A stretch of 64,000 nucleotides of DNA from positions 233,948-297,947 of the forward strand of contig MU385886.1 of assembly GCA_022497145.1 (NCBI GenBank). Reading direction: 5' to 3'. The DNA is from Rostrohypoxylon terebratum. Taxonomy: Eukaryota > Ascomycota > Sordariomycetes > Xylariales > Hypoxylaceae. This document shows positions 20,937 to 32,849 of this stretch, one piece after another; positions within the stretch are counted from its first letter, which is position 1, and every line of letters starts with the position of its first letter. The position numbers and the translations under genes were made by a program. The notes beneath the pieces were generated by a model, which did not search any database, was not told the origin of the DNA, and worked only from the letters and a program-made list of their open reading frames with translations.

Positions 20937-22347
20937 ATGCTCTTTCTAGATCATAAACACCCCGTCCAATCATTGCTCGTCACGTTTCTTGCCTGGAAAA
21001 CACTACTCCTAGCTATTGCTGTCGGAAATAACTTCGGATCAGCTTATGATACCTCAACTACGTTGCTTTCCCCTAATATAACTTCCTCTCGTGAATCCAC
21101 ACTCGACGTTGCTACAAAGCTGACAAGATGGGATTCTATCTACTTCGTTCAAGCAGCTCGCCGAGGTTATATATATGAGCAAGAGTGGGCTTTTGCTACC
21201 GGCCTACCAACCGTCATCTCTTTTTTTATTCAAGGTATCTTGCACATTTGCTACATTTGCTCGTGATTCTACGTATACTTGGTAATGTGTACCTGGCTCT
21301 AATATTCTTCGATAGCCCTTTCTAGTACTGGTGTCCAAGCTCATGGCTCCCTCGAGCCAGCTGTTGGGATTTTAGTGGCTCATACATCCCACTTCCTCTC
21401 CGTCCTTGCCTTATATCAGCTTGGGCTTGTTGTCTGCAAGGATCAACGGCTATCATTCATCGCATCCCTTCTACATATCCTGTCTCCTGCTGGACTTTTC
21501 TTGTCTGCCCCTTATGCTGAGAGCACCTTTGCCCTCTTGTCCTTTGCTGGGTACCTCTTCTTTGCCAAGGGTCTGCTGGGTCCGAAACGTACTCTTGCCC
21601 ATGACGTGAGCTTGGTCGCCTCTGGTATGTGGTTCGGGTTTGCCAACACCTTTCGTAGCAATGGCATACTGAATGGGATCCCGTTTGCTGCCGCGCTGGC
21701 CCAGGAGCTCACCACTCCACCTACCCTTGTTAGTGTACGACGACGCTGCGCTCTGCTTGTTGGAGGACTAGCCATAGCAGTCGGCTTTGTAGCACCTCAA
21801 TTAAGTGCCTACCAGACCTTCTGCTCCGTCCAGCCTTCGCGGCCTTGGTGCACGAGTGGCATGCGCAGTATATATGCATTCGTCCAAGAACGTTACTGGT
21901 CAGTATAAGCTTTTTCCCATAGAAACTCTTACTAATGGCAAGAGTAGGAATGTTGGTTTCCTCCGTTACTGGGTTCCTTCAAATATACCGCTTTTCCTCC
22001 TCGCCACACCAATGCTTTATCTTCTCATCAAATCAAGTCTAGAATTTGTGAGATTGCCTCTAGAGGTTATGACTAAGAAATCAGACCTAGTTGATCTGGA
22101 TCATCTTCGTCTGCTTGTCCGATCAATGGCTTCAGCTCAGCTTATCTTAGCTATTCTCGCAATCACTAACTACCATATCCAGATTATAACAAGGATATCG
22201 TCAGCGTATCCCCTTTGGTACTGGTGGCTAGCAAAACTTCTCATAGGGCAAAAGGCTTCAACACTTGGAAACAATGTTGTCAGGTTTATGGTCATGTATG
22301 CTACAATCCAAGGAGCTCTTTTCGCATCCTTCCTCCCGCCAGCTTAA
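20937..22347 (+). CDS. GPI18: GPI mannosyltransferase 2 (Gpi18/PIG-V)
   Basis: ER multi-spanning mannosyltransferase that adds the second mannose to the glycosylphosphatidylinositol precursor, using dolichol-phosphate-mannose in the lumen. Three exons: 20937-21234, 21316-21898 and 21948-22347, giving 426 residues. Intron 1 (81 nt) has GTATCT, a TCTAAT branch and GATAG; intron 2 (49 nt) has GTCAGT, an ACTAAT branch and AGTAG. Family marks: the luminal L-T-R-W-D-S-I-Y-F-V motif with its essential acidic residue near residue 64, A-R-R-G-Y-I-Y-E-Q-E-W-A-F just after it, S-P-A-G-L-F-L-S-A-P-Y-A-E-S, F-R-S-N-G, and the C-terminal W-N-V-G-F-L-R-Y-W. The W of W-N-V-G is rebuilt across the second splice junction, which supports the model. 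Many hydrophobic segments and a normal family length suggest an intact gene. Confidence 0.93.
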
Positions 22348-23562
22348 TTAATAGAATCACAAACTGGAATAATTATTCCTTGAGACATCACTTTGATGCC
22401 ATGTCCTAAAGCAACTGTCTTTGTGATCAAGGTGATCTATAACAACACTGTACCTATCTCGTAATTTTACTTACTAGGTTAAAGGTTAGGCCACAATTCT
22501 AAGATTATGATAGAGTGGAAAATAGTGATACTTAGCTCGCCATATGCTCGCCGAACAGGAGATATTGGTTTGTTATTAACGTCAACCGTCCTCACATGGA
22601 ATAGCAAGGAGCAGAAAGATGATACATAAATCGAGCACGAGAAAACTCCACGTACAATATAGAATCAAGCCGAGTAACAAAGATATGTAGTTAACATGGG
22701 TGTATTCCATGTCATCCGTATCCATCAAGCGCCTCTGCCCAAGTGCAGCCAGTTAATGATGACATCTATTCTACGGCGGGTAGCCATTTGGTGAGCTTCC
22801 TCAAAGTCTCTAGCTCTTTCATGTTGTAGGACCATCTACCTACCTTCCCCTACCTTCTGTATAGGTACCATCAGCCGGTCCGAATATAATCACGTGAACA
22901 GAAAGAGCAGTATAGATATAACCTGTCCCTACGTAGTACCATACCAAATATGGCCGAGAAAGTTTTTGCTCTTTCCCAGCTATAACTATTTCCTGATCCC
23001 AGCTCACAGTAGCTACTGTCTTCTCTTACCTAGTGAGAACAGGTAGACCACCGCGAGATCTTTCCTCGCAAATAGCAATAGCGAAGATAGAAGGTTATTC
23101 CCCCTCCATTCTACGCCCTTGACAATCTAACCAACATTCCTACTTCTTCCCAGTACCTACCCAGATTTCTTTCTACCAGACTTTCATCACGCCTATTTCA
23201 CTCCAGCATTCACTACCCTTTTCTGATTCTACTCCAGTGACACACCATCTTTCTACCTAAGGTTTTCTACTAGATATTTACAAGATCTCCCTCACCACCT
23301 TTCTCTTCACCCAAGATACGTCCTAGCCACATAAGCCTCTACCATCTTGCCGAGAAATTTATTTCTACAACTACTGTAGTCACGTCAAGGTACGTACTCG
23401 TGAATATATCTATCAACGATATGTACGATCAAGGCATACGCTTAAAACAGTTGCTTATTCTCACTTCAGCATCATTATCACAAGGGAATCAAGATTCTCT
23501 CATTCTACACGTCTTCACACTCGCCGTCGGATCAGATCAGTACACCAATCAATACATCAACT
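22348..23562. other. intergenic, 5' region of the YTH gene
   Basis: The right half (about 23100-23560) is pyrimidine-rich (many TTCTAC, CTTCACC runs) as is usual for fungal promoters and 5' leaders. No separate gene is supported; a 5' non-coding exon or a further upstream coding exon of the YTH gene is possible but unproven. Confidence 0.5.
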
Positions 23563-24785
23563 ATGCCTACCATCATGAGCGCTGCTAGCCAGGACGGTGG
23601 CTACCCCCAAATCCGTCGTGACCTGGTCCCGGTGTTCTCGAGCGATCTCCATGATTGGTTGCGCCTCACTCACTGGCACGACACTGACTTCCGCGAGAAG
23701 GAACTCGGCAATTACCGAAAGAAGGTACATACCATGTCTACTAGTCAAGTTGTCAAGTATCAATCTTATGACCAGTCCGGCTATAAGGAAAACGGACATA
23801 TGCCTGCTACTGTCGCGGAGGCTACTAGAGGCCCGGAGACGGGCCGCATGACCCGACGTGATAGGGTTGACTCGAACGGATCTCGTGGCCGGTCTATGTC
23901 GCCTTCATACCGTAACGGCTACATTAACTATCGTGTTCGCGATAAATTGGAATTCAGCGGTATGGACCGCGGTCAGCCTCGGATTGACCATGGTCTAGAA
24001 GACACTCGCGATCCCGCCCGTGAGCGCTTGCTTCACCGTCGCCCCAAGTCATTCGAAGTTGGTGAGCGAGGCAGTAAGTCATATCGCCCACAATACCTCT
24101 TTAAAGCTCGTGCATCACCTATGCGATGGCGCACTGACATTTACTGTGTTATAGCGGTTCGGTTTTTTGTCATGAGATCTGGTAGTTGGCACAACATCTA
24201 CAAGTCGATGGTACGTTTCACTCTAGAGTACATAATGATCTTAAATAGCTAACAATCCAAAAGGAGGATGGCGTCTGGGCCACCAATGTTAGCAAGGCAG
24301 AGATGCTCAGCGAGGCGTTGTCTAAAGGCACTACTGTGGTCCTGTTCTTCGCCGTCAACCACTCTCACGGCTTCCAGGGTTATGTTAGTATATTTTCTTC
24401 TAAAGCTTATCCCACCTGCCAATATCCTCGGTATCACTCGGGCTCCTCGTTTGCTAATTGTTATATTTTTGAATGTACCTAGGCAATTATGAAGTCAGCC
24501 CCGTCGAAGGATGTGTACCACCCACGATGGTGGCACGATGTCAAATGGCCAATCTCGGAACCCTTCACGGTGGACTGGATCGTTACCAGACACGTGATGA
24601 CTACTCGCGTATCCCACATCGTGAACGGTCTCAATTACGATCTTCCTGTCACCCGAAGTGCCAATGGTCAGGAGCTCAGCTTTGGTGCCGGCCTTCAGAT
24701 GGTGAAAATCATGAACGCCCATGGCCGAGAAGCCGTTGCGAACGAGAAACGATACCGTCGCATTACTAAGACCACCGGAGTCTGA
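23563..24785 (+). CDS. YTH-domain RNA-binding protein (putative m6A reader)
   Basis: About 329 residues from four exons: 23563-24073, 24155-24210, 24264-24383 and 24483-24785; introns are 81, 53 and 99 nt with GTAAGT, GTACGT and GTTAGT donors. The C-terminal half is a YTH domain: R-F-F-V-M-R-S-G-S-W-H-N-I-Y-K-S-M, E-D-G-V-W-A-T-N, V-V-L-F-F-A-V-N-H-S-H-G-F-Q-G-Y-A, and V-D-W-I-V-T-R-H-V. YTH domains bind N6-methyladenosine through an aromatic cage; W194 (in G-V-W) is the first cage Trp, and W246 and W251 (W-H-D-V-K-W) have the spacing of the other two in YTHDF-type domains. The N-terminus carries the module D-L-H-D-W-L-R-L-T-x-W-H-D, then a basic Ser/Arg-rich linker. The role (mRNA decay or splicing) is an inference. 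The last intron's acceptor lies within a CCTAGG word. Confidence 0.88.
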
Positions 24786-27700
24786 CGCCTACATACTTTG
24801 ACATGAGGATACTTTGCTTTTTCCCTCTACTACTACGGCATGATGACCTTACGAAGACCATGAGGGCGCATGATGAGGATCGGGGGGCGTTTATCCTTCG
24901 TATTATTACCTTGTTTTGCTTTTTCGTATCTTATCGCAGGAGTCAGAGACCGTGCTGACGCCCCCATCACGGAGAAGGCGTTTTCACAACACTATGTACA
25001 CTATGGGATATTTGCTTGGCAAGTTTCTAGATGCTGAGGGTATCCGGGAACTAATACCTAGGCAGTAGGCTGCTGGGCAACTCAAGTTCGGAACAGAGTT
25101 AACAACAAACACATGGCACATCTAATTAGGGATGAAGAAGATGAAGATCATCGCAAATACACAGATAACAGTTAGATCGCAGCAGAATAGCACCAATCGG
25201 GGAATTTATTCGCACCCACCAAAAGACTATGTAATGGATGATGTGACATAAGACTAACAGGCCTCGAACATCTTGGGGCTCCGTTGACAACTTGAACGTA
25301 AGCACTAACGAGGTACCGACAGTACGTTCCAGTTCCCCGAGATGTCATTTCAAACTAGTATTTCCATTGTGCAATAAATTACCGGATCTTCATTTCCAAA
25401 ATGAAGATGAGGAATAGTTGTAATGCATCGTGAATTATGAAGATACTATACTACTAATAATATACACGAGATGTATTGGCTAATGCTTGCTAAGCTAACG
25501 GTAACTAGCCTATGCCCAGACCAAGACTCCAAGGGATCGCGAGAAGCTTTCTTACCTAGCAGCCTACTAGGTAGGTGGTTAGTTAATAGTTGGAGGTAAC
25601 CTATGGCACTAGATTCAACACGAATTCTTCTACTAGTAAGTCGGCTATGAACATGATGTCGGGAAGGCACGGTAATTCCTTAATACTCGGATTCCACGAA
25701 TGCCCCATGTTCATCGTCAACATTCTACTAGATGTGTGGGACATTGGCCAAGAAAAAGAGATGTCGGTCAGGAAGATGGTCGTGATATTTGATTAGCTTA
25801 TGGCCATAACGTTTGTGCTGACTTGCGAAAGCGTGGGAATACCGATAGAAAACCGAGGTATTGAACACCCTAGGCCACGGCTATATACGAGTTGTGATTG
25901 GGGAAACAATATTCTTCTTTGTTCCGCATCTTGTTCCGCATCTCTGCATCTGCGTAAAGCCACGTTCGGGCGACCCGTCGCTTTTTCTTTTTATTGCCCC
26001 TGTACATGGTGTCTGACTGACTGATTTATGACACAGACAGTGCAGTGCCTAACCTAAGCAGTAAAAATAGGAGAGATTACGACGCCATAATCGGGCGCTA
26101 TCCCACGCCAATAACTCCGGGTGGGCGCCACGGATGCCCGGATTCTATAGCGTTGCTTAGAGCAAGTTCTCCAAGTGGAATTTGACGGTCCCTTACAGCC
26201 CGTTTGTTAGAGCTAATGGCATCTTTCCGTGTGTCACGGGGTGGTGTTGAGTCCTCAGTTCGCTATAGCTTAGGTACTTCAGCACATATGCAGCATACCG
26301 ACTGTAGGCCCGCGTATACCTATACCATCTGCCGTGCTACTTATCGCGATGCTTCGGGGTAAGACATCCACTGTGGCTTGTAGTTAATCTGTAACCCGAT
26401 TGTCTTGGACAAGGTGGACAGGAGAAACGGTGTGACGAAAACGAGGATGCCATGTGCGCGACTCCTGCAAATTACCTTGGTCGAAAGGTTAGCTGCATCG
26501 TAAGCGCATGGCTTGAGAGCTAGAATCTATCAAAATCTTTCCTGCACCTATCGGAATTCTGACAAGCCAGCGGAGACCGATATGTCACTATATTAGTATA
26601 ATTCGGCAAAGGCCAGCAAGGGGTGCTTGATGGCTTGATGGTGCTTGATGGTGCTTGGACATGGAACTAAGAGAGGCTAGGAAGTTTAGCATAGAAAATT
26701 GGGCTGATCTGATGCTACTGCTGCTGTATGTAGTGTAGAATTTCCTCACCAACCTTCTTCAGGGCTATTACTGGAAATCCATGGATCGTCTGAGAGCCTG
26801 AGACAGAGTTGAGGCTGATGAGGCTGGGCTGCTGAAAGAACACCAGTGAGCTTCGTCATCTCCACTCCCCTGACGACGATCTTCTTCTTTGGTACGCCCG
26901 GACCTCGTCGTCGAAGAGAGAAACAGAGACTGGCAATAGGTAATATTAAAGGGATTCCAAATTCCAATACCTAGGTCCTAGGTTCGATGCCCGCAGGTTC
27001 AAGGTTGCTATGATGCCGTCGGAATAACACGAGCTATCGAACTCCGAACTCGTTACTTTTCGCTTGGGTATTGATCCTTTTCGACACCATTGAATCCGAC
27101 TTCCATGAACCTAGCCGTTTGCCCCAATTTAGCGGCAAACAATTGTATTTTAATAAAAAAGAATAAAAAGAGACGGGTCCGCTCAAAATTTTTATTGCTT
27201 CAAGATTGAGTTTTTCGTACGTGTTCGTCACTAGTGAGCCTCGAAATATTTATTGATTATGAAATTGCTTATACCATGCAGACATTTTAATGCTTTTCTT
27301 GATTTATGCGCCTTTTTGTTCATTGACCTGCCTAACTATTTGATCGACCTGAACATCTTACTGGATACGTAGCATTACGTTGCATTGTATTGCATTATAA
27401 GACGATATAATATAGCCGTACCTTACATAGCTGATTCTAGGCATGCAATAATGGTGCCGCTGAAGAGTCTGCTACCACCTGCTACAGGGGCCCTAAATTC
27501 AGGGGTCTTCAACCCCCTCATCTAGGAGATCTGTATTGTACATACAATACATACATAGTAGTGGTGTAGTAAGTGGCTTGCAAGTTATTTGCGTGGCTTA
27601 GGTGGGTCAACGGGGTTCGACGGGGGCCAACGGGCATGGACGGTTGCTTTCATGGGTTGATCTGGACATTTTTTGAACATTTTGAACATTTTGCAGCAAT

Positions 27701-28875
27701 CTATCTGCAGGTCACCTTGGCGAGCTTGGGGCTCCTTTGGGCCTGGCGCCGTCTCTATCGTTCCATCGTGCCGGTGGCTTAAGTGGATATGGCGTGGATT
27801 AAGTGATAGGTTCGTTGGCACAAATTTTACCTAATGGAGGAACTGGGTCTAAAATAAGCTATAGGTTGTTCTAATACGGCAGTAATCATTCGAGGAGGAA
27901 TCAGGATACCTACCTACATATGCATGTCAAGGTTCTGTACCTACATAATACCTAGATACCTACCTTCCTAATGCCCAGGTAGCTACTAGGTATGTAAGTA
28001 AAGGCATGTGTGTACTATATATGCTCGCATACTATATGCAGATGTGCAGATGTGCAAAGATGTGCCAGTAATTTCGTATTACCCTACTGTATGGAGATGT
28101 ACATCACTTGGATTCCCCAATTTTAATATCCAGGAAAAAAAAAGAGTCCGTGTCGTGAGGAGGGCCATCGCTCCAATCCCTTTTTGTTCTTGTTTCCCCT
28201 CTCCTCCTGGTATCCTGTCCTTCATACATGGAGTCGCGTCTCCGAAGTTTGATGTTGAGATCGGACGAGGATCTCTGAGTTTGGGGTGAAGACAGTCGGT
28301 AAATAGCCAATTTGCAAGATCCTACACACTAGATCTTGGCTCCCGGCGGCACAACTCGAGAAGCTTTCTGACGACAGTCCGAATTATATCGTGGGATTAC
28401 AATCCTTCCGAACCGCCAATTCAGCTTACGACTCGATTTCAGCAACCGATCACGTCGTCGTCGAGATATGCGATTCTGAATATACGGCTGGCACCCCACC
28501 TTGGAATATGAGAGGAGGTCTCTTAAGATGCTGATTAGAGCCTACCTGTATTAACTTCCTCCTCGCCCATCAACACTGCGTTTTTTTCTATAATTGACCG
28601 AGGTCGGTCCTTTCGTTTCAACTTGACACCGCTTATCCGTACCGTACTTTATTTTTCGGTATTTTGGGCCTGTGTTCATTCCATGCCTACCCACTTCAAG
28701 GCATAGTCCTGAAGAGAGACGAAACGAGAAACGGGGATAGAGGAACCCTCGGAGTCCACTAATCGACTTCTTAATTGGATTGCTTTACAAACGAACGACA
28801 TCATCCATCCCGAGAACTCAACCTCACAGGATTCATTATTAACATACTTTCTGGCTGAAGTAGTTTGTTTGGAAA
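24786..28875. other. 4.1 kb intergenic region
   Basis: Separates the YTH gene from the 944-residue hypothetical. CCTAGG/TAGGTA words occur near 25058, 25555-25575, 26968-26983 and 27905-27990. Several short ORFs (up to about 90 codons) have no recognisable product and no splice partners. The last 400 bases probably contain the promoter and leader of the next gene. I see no RNA gene. Confidence 0.5.
26968..26983. repeat. CCTAGG word pair
   Basis: TACCTAGGTCCTAGGT, a copy of the dispersed palindromic word. Confidence 0.55.
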
Positions 28876-31710
28876 ATGGGTCATAAATCCAAGTTCACCT
28901 TCCCTATGCCGGGACGCACCTCGAAGCAGGCTCCTTCTGTGGCAACATCGACTCCCCTGTCGAAGGCGGAAAAGGTATTAGGAACTGGCTCACCGACTGC
29001 GACGAGAGAAACCGGCCGAATGTGGGAGACGGAGTCTAATGGCGGCATCAGTATCTCGATATCAGAAAGTAGCACTAGTCAATCCGGCGCTGTGGAGGAC
29101 GACGACGATAAACTTGCGGGGACGAATTATGGCGGAACTCTTTGGGAAGAGGAATCAGAGGCACTCCCTCGCCGATTGCGTAGCGCTAATAGCCCGTTCG
29201 GTAAAGGGCTCAAGTCGAAAAGGTCGGCAGCCACCCTCGGCGCCCGTAGCCGAGACGCCACGACGGAAGACTCTACTTCTCGACGGCCTCAGTCCAGCTC
29301 CACTGTCCATTCTCATTATGAGTCGGCCAAGATGCCACTCTCGATATCCCAACAAACCTCCAATTCGGCAATGGCAAAGGGATTACCGTCGAAAGCCGGT
29401 GCTTTATTGGATATAGACGGAGAACTCTATGGGAAGGTCGCGGTTCCACAGAAGAAGAAGCCTTCGAAGTTGGACTTCTCAAGGTTAAGACTGAGGTCTC
29501 GTAAGGACCAGAGTCGGGGCTCCCATGCAGTTGGACCCGTTCTAGGGAATGACTACGTGATGCGATCGCCGTCTCTGATGTCACATATGTCGCATACGTT
29601 GGCTCCGACAAATTCTGATGAGAAAACCCCAAACACAGACATGAAGATTACATCTCAAACAGCCCCCCAAACGATGGGTAGACCTGGTCGTCTAAAGGGC
29701 GCGAGCGATGCGAATACACTAACCCAACTTTACGACCATTACGAACAAATGTCATTCCGGTATGCTGAAGACCTGCAAGAGGAGGATGAAGAGGATGACG
29801 TGGTATTAGAGAAGACGCTGTCGAACCAGCAACGCTTATTACCTCGGACTTATGAACCCGAAGTTCCTGACGTATCTCGTGAGGATATGGTCACACCGCT
29901 TCCCAGTAATTCGAGATGGACACACAGTCGGAACACTTCGCAATCAAGTAAAGCGACTGCGACTAGGGCTGGAACACCGAGCACGTTGCAAATACGTCCA
30001 GCATCTAGGAATGATTATCCGGCAAGTATATCAAGTCGACATACGAGGACCTCGAAAGCCACACCATCGATCATGAGTACCTTAGACTCTGATAGACAGC
30101 AACAAAGTGTGTTGTCCCTTACCGATTCTGAGTCCGACGAAGAGACAGCGTACTCCGGACCGGGTTCGTCCTTACCATCTTATGAAAATAGCTTCCGCGA
30201 TGATGCCAGCGTATCCTCCAGTCAACGGCAACTCAATGCTTCAAGGCTATCGATTAGTAGTCACTCAACTAATCCTAAAGCAGCGTCTTACGCACAACTT
30301 AATGATTTCCTTACCATCCCGGAGGCTTCTCCAAAGACGAAGACTGGCCGTTCGCCTTCGACTAATACTAATTACTCGACTAATTCATCGATTAGCACAG
30401 CAACTCGTGTTTCCATACCTTCCCACCTTTCCCAGCAGGAACGCAAAGGCTCTGTATCGACGACGGGCACCGGAGGATCTCTATTATCACCAACCTTTAG
30501 CATCCCGCATAACTACAAGGTGCAGGAGGCGAGGGCAGTTACCTTTACCCCATTGGCCTCTACTGCCGAGGCCGCGTCATCGGTCTCGGTTGATCGTATA
30601 TCGAATAACCTGGATCGGATTATCGCGCGCCAAGGAAGACAGCGCACATCGCAGAATTCCCATGCCTCGGACCAGCCAACGCCACCACTATCTCCCACGA
30701 GCGTCGATTTCCAAAAGAAATCATCAGAGTCTACACGAAAGGACTCGGCGGCTAAAGCTACCGAATCACATAACGCACGGTTGATGGCGGTGACAAGACA
30801 GGAAGAGATGCTGCTCGCTGCGCTGAGAAAGAAGAGAGCTAGGATGCGGGAGAACATAATTGCTGAAATCGAAGAGGACAGGGGCCATCGCAGCAGCGCA
30901 GCAGGCTCGGCTGTGGAAGAAGATATTGAAAAGCTGGCATCGGCGAATCTAAGGGACGCGGAGAGACAAGCGGCAAAGGAAGCCAAGGAGGCTAGGGAAG
31001 CTCGTGCCAGGGCGAAGCAGCCGAAGAGTGTCCCGAAGAGGGCATCGTCGCTGATGAGGCAATCTCGACAACGCGATCATCCTAACGGATCACGTAGCGC
31101 AGACATGCCGCCAGCAAGTAGCTATAGCGACCCCGCAGAGAAAGGTTCCCTTCGATTAAGGCTATCCCCCGAACCTCAGACTCGACGTACTGGTAAATCT
31201 CGCCACGAGCGCGTGCTCTTGTACCTGGACCGACCAATCGATAGTATCGGTGTGATCGACCAGGCAGAGCCAAGCCCAGATCTGAGCGAATTCATGGAAG
31301 AGGAGTTGGACTTCCCGCTCCCGGGTGGTCGTCAGAGTAGGACGAGGTCGAAGCTCGGCCATTACGAGATGAACGGACGGCCGCGGCCTGATTCCAGTCC
31401 AGTGAGCCCGAGAACCAATCCGATGAGAAGAGGCCCGCCGAAGATCGATCCTCATGTCCACGAGGTTATCGATGCCGGCGATTTCGATGACGTCCACTAC
31501 GCCGAAGAAGTGGCCGACAGACGGAAAATGGCACTGCCGCCCGTGCCGGAGAAGGGCGTCCCTAGGCCGGACAGCCCGCTATCCCCAGGGGACGGATTGC
31601 TATCGCCTTCGGTCTTTGGGCACAAGAAGGGCAAGAAGAGTGCTGTAGTGAGGCTCAGCGCTGTGGGACAGACCAGTTCCCCGATCCCTTGGTGGGGTGA
31701 CGACGACTGA
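28876..31710 (+). CDS. conserved hypothetical, Ser-rich with C-terminal coiled coil
   Basis: A 944-residue intronless protein, ATG at 28876 in a good context (GGAAAATGG). I do not recognise a characterised orthologue. Residues 1-620 are mostly low-complexity (Ser, Thr, Pro, Arg) and probably disordered. A short helical segment around residue 290 (T-L-T-Q-L-Y-D-H-Y-E-Q-M-S-F-R-Y-A-E-D-L) stands out as conserved-looking. Residues about 635-720 form a charged helix starting R-Q-E-E-M-L-L-A-A-L-R-K-K-R-A-R-M-R-E and continuing with Lys/Glu/Ala repeats, a likely coiled coil. The protein ends S-S-P-I-P-W-W-G-D-D-D. Such composition is common in fungal cell-polarity, septation or signalling scaffolds, but I assign no function. 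Confidence 0.85.
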   Translation: MGHKSKFTFPMPGRTSKQAPSVATSTPLSKAEKVLGTGSPTATRETGRMWETESNGGISISISESSTSQSGAVEDDDDKLAGTNYGGTLWEEESEALPRRLRSANSPFGKGLKSKRSAATLGARSRDATTEDSTSRRPQSSSTVHSHYESAKMPLSISQQTSNSAMAKGLPSKAGALLDIDGELYGKVAVPQKKKPSKLDFSRLRLRSRKDQSRGSHAVGPVLGNDYVMRSPSLMSHMSHTLAPTNSDEKTPNTDMKITSQTAPQTMGRPGRLKGASDANTLTQLYDHYEQMSFRYAEDLQEEDEEDDVVLEKTLSNQQRLLPRTYEPEVPDVSREDMVTPLPSNSRWTHSRNTSQSSKATATRAGTPSTLQIRPASRNDYPASISSRHTRTSKATPSIMSTLDSDRQQQSVLSLTDSESDEETAYSGPGSSLPSYENSFRDDASVSSSQRQLNASRLSISSHSTNPKAASYAQLNDFLTIPEASPKTKTGRSPSTNTNYSTNSSISTATRVSIPSHLSQQERKGSVSTTGTGGSLLSPTFSIPHNYKVQEARAVTFTPLASTAEAASSVSVDRISNNLDRIIARQGRQRTSQNSHASDQPTPPLSPTSVDFQKKSSESTRKDSAAKATESHNARLMAVTRQEEMLLAALRKKRARMRENIIAEIEEDRGHRSSAAGSAVEEDIEKLASANLRDAERQAAKEAKEAREARARAKQPKSVPKRASSLMRQSRQRDHPNGSRSADMPPASSYSDPAEKGSLRLRLSPEPQTRRTGKSRHERVLLYLDRPIDSIGVIDQAEPSPDLSEFMEEELDFPLPGGRQSRTRSKLGHYEMNGRPRPDSSPVSPRTNPMRRGPPKIDPHVHEVIDAGDFDDVHYAEEVADRRKMALPPVPEKGVPRPDSPLSPGDGLLSPSVFGHKKGKKSAVVRLSAVGQTSSPIPWWGDDD

Positions 31711-32189
31711 AGAGGGACGAACGAGTCGGCTCACCTCTAACGTCAAGAGACTATTTAGTAATGATTTATCGGGCTGAACAGGACCGCACGCCAAGAAGAT
31801 TCCCTTTGTATTTTTTCAAGATGCACGCATTTACATTTCGGTTGTTTGTTTTGGCGCTTGATTTTTACACCTATTTACGACTTTCAAGCAAGCGAGTTCA
31901 GGTTGGGAATCGAAAAAATAATGGTGGTTTTTTTCGTATACATAAAAATGGGAAGCTCAGCATCACTGCATACGACTTAATATTCTCGTCCGATCGATCG
32001 ATCTCCTTTACTCCTATGTCCTATGTCCTATGTCACAATTCGAAACGCGTTATGTCTATTGTATTGGATTCGAGAGAGGAGGGAGCTTGTTTTTTTGAAC
32101 CTCGAACTCGCTAGATGAGAGTCGACTTTGGGCCAACTTATACCGCCTAATATCAGTTGCATATCTCATAAAGTCTAGGAGGCAATTTT

Positions 32190-32219
32190 GCTTGCTTGCT
32201 TACTTGCTTGCTTGCTTGA
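32190..32219. repeat. CTTG tetranucleotide microsatellite
   Basis: About seven copies of CTTG with one interruption (TACTTG). Confidence 0.75.
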
Positions 32220-32690
32220 TTACCTCTCACTTATTTGCGTCGATGCCGTGGTTTGCTTCATCGCACGCATACATTACCGAAAAAAGCGATCTTTTGTACT
32301 AGTAGTAGGAAATGGAGATGGAGTATCGGGAGGACCATTTACGACGGATTAGATCACGTTTTATTCTACCTATGCTTCTGGTCGCCGGAGCGGGCGCGGT
32401 TATGTTGTATTGTATGGATGTGCATCAAACATGAAGAAGAGCGTTTGTGTTGAATTTGTTGTAAAGTAGGTACGCAGCAGACGTGCGAAAACAAAATGAT
32501 ATAAAATACAAGAAATCATTAGAAATCAATACCTCAGTACCTTTTACCTCCACGATATTTTTGGTCGCTTGATTACCTAGTAGGTACGCATCTACTGTAA
32601 TGTAATGCATGGGCGTTGGTTGGTTGGCTGGCTGGTGATGTTTGCTAGTCCCCTAAAAATTTATTGGCTAGTCGGTCCTGCGAGTTCAAA

Positions 32691-32695
32691 TATAA
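32691..32695 (+). promoter_or_regulatory. TATA element upstream of tRNA-Leu
   Basis: TATAA lies 39 nt before the first nucleotide of the mature tRNA, about 30 nt before the usual Pol III start. Upstream TATA boxes help recruit TFIIIB in several fungi (well known in fission yeast), and would be valuable here because the internal A box is interrupted. Confidence 0.45.
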
Positions 32696-32744
32696 GATGG
32701 AATAGTCACACAACTTGGACAAGTCAAAAGCCAGTTTGGCCGAG

Positions 32745-32801
32745 GTAAGATACTCTCCATCCACCAACGTCTAAAATAACACATGCTAACATACAAATCA
32801 G
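32745..32801 (+). other. spliceosomal-type intron inside the tRNA D arm
   Basis: Starts GTAAGA, contains ATGCTAAC at 32783-32790 with the branch A 12 nt before the end, and ends ATCAG. At 57 nt it is the same size as the pre-mRNA introns in this window (49-99 nt). It lies between tRNA positions 15 and 16; cutting exactly at GT and AG restores a standard Leu D arm. It has no T run long enough to stop Pol III. Confidence 0.8.
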
Positions 32802-32824
32802 TGGTCTAAGGCGGTGGTTTTAAG

Positions 32825-32849
32825 TAGTCCCCTAGGGATTTATCTTGTA
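32825..32849 (+). other. canonical tRNA intron after position 37
   Basis: A 25-nt insertion directly 3' of the purine after the anticodon, the standard position for introns removed by the tRNA splicing endonuclease. It contains TTA (32840-32842), able to pair with the UAA anticodon as usual in pre-tRNAs. Confidence 0.8.

Larger units (their letters stand above)
31711..32729. other. intergenic upstream of tRNA-Leu
   Basis: Contains the 3' region of the upstream hypothetical gene, a CTATGTC triplet repeat near 32014-32032 and a CTTG tetranucleotide run at 32190-32219. A TATAA at 32691 probably belongs to the tRNA promoter. Confidence 0.5.

Noticed and set aside
23741..23775. possible extra in-frame intron in the YTH gene's first exon (GTACAT near 23726)
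   Set aside because: No convincing branch and acceptor follow, and the frame is open throughout, so I kept one continuous exon.
26980..26992. GGTTCGATGCC, resembling a tRNA B box
   Set aside because: No flanking T stem, acceptor or D arm can be folded around it.
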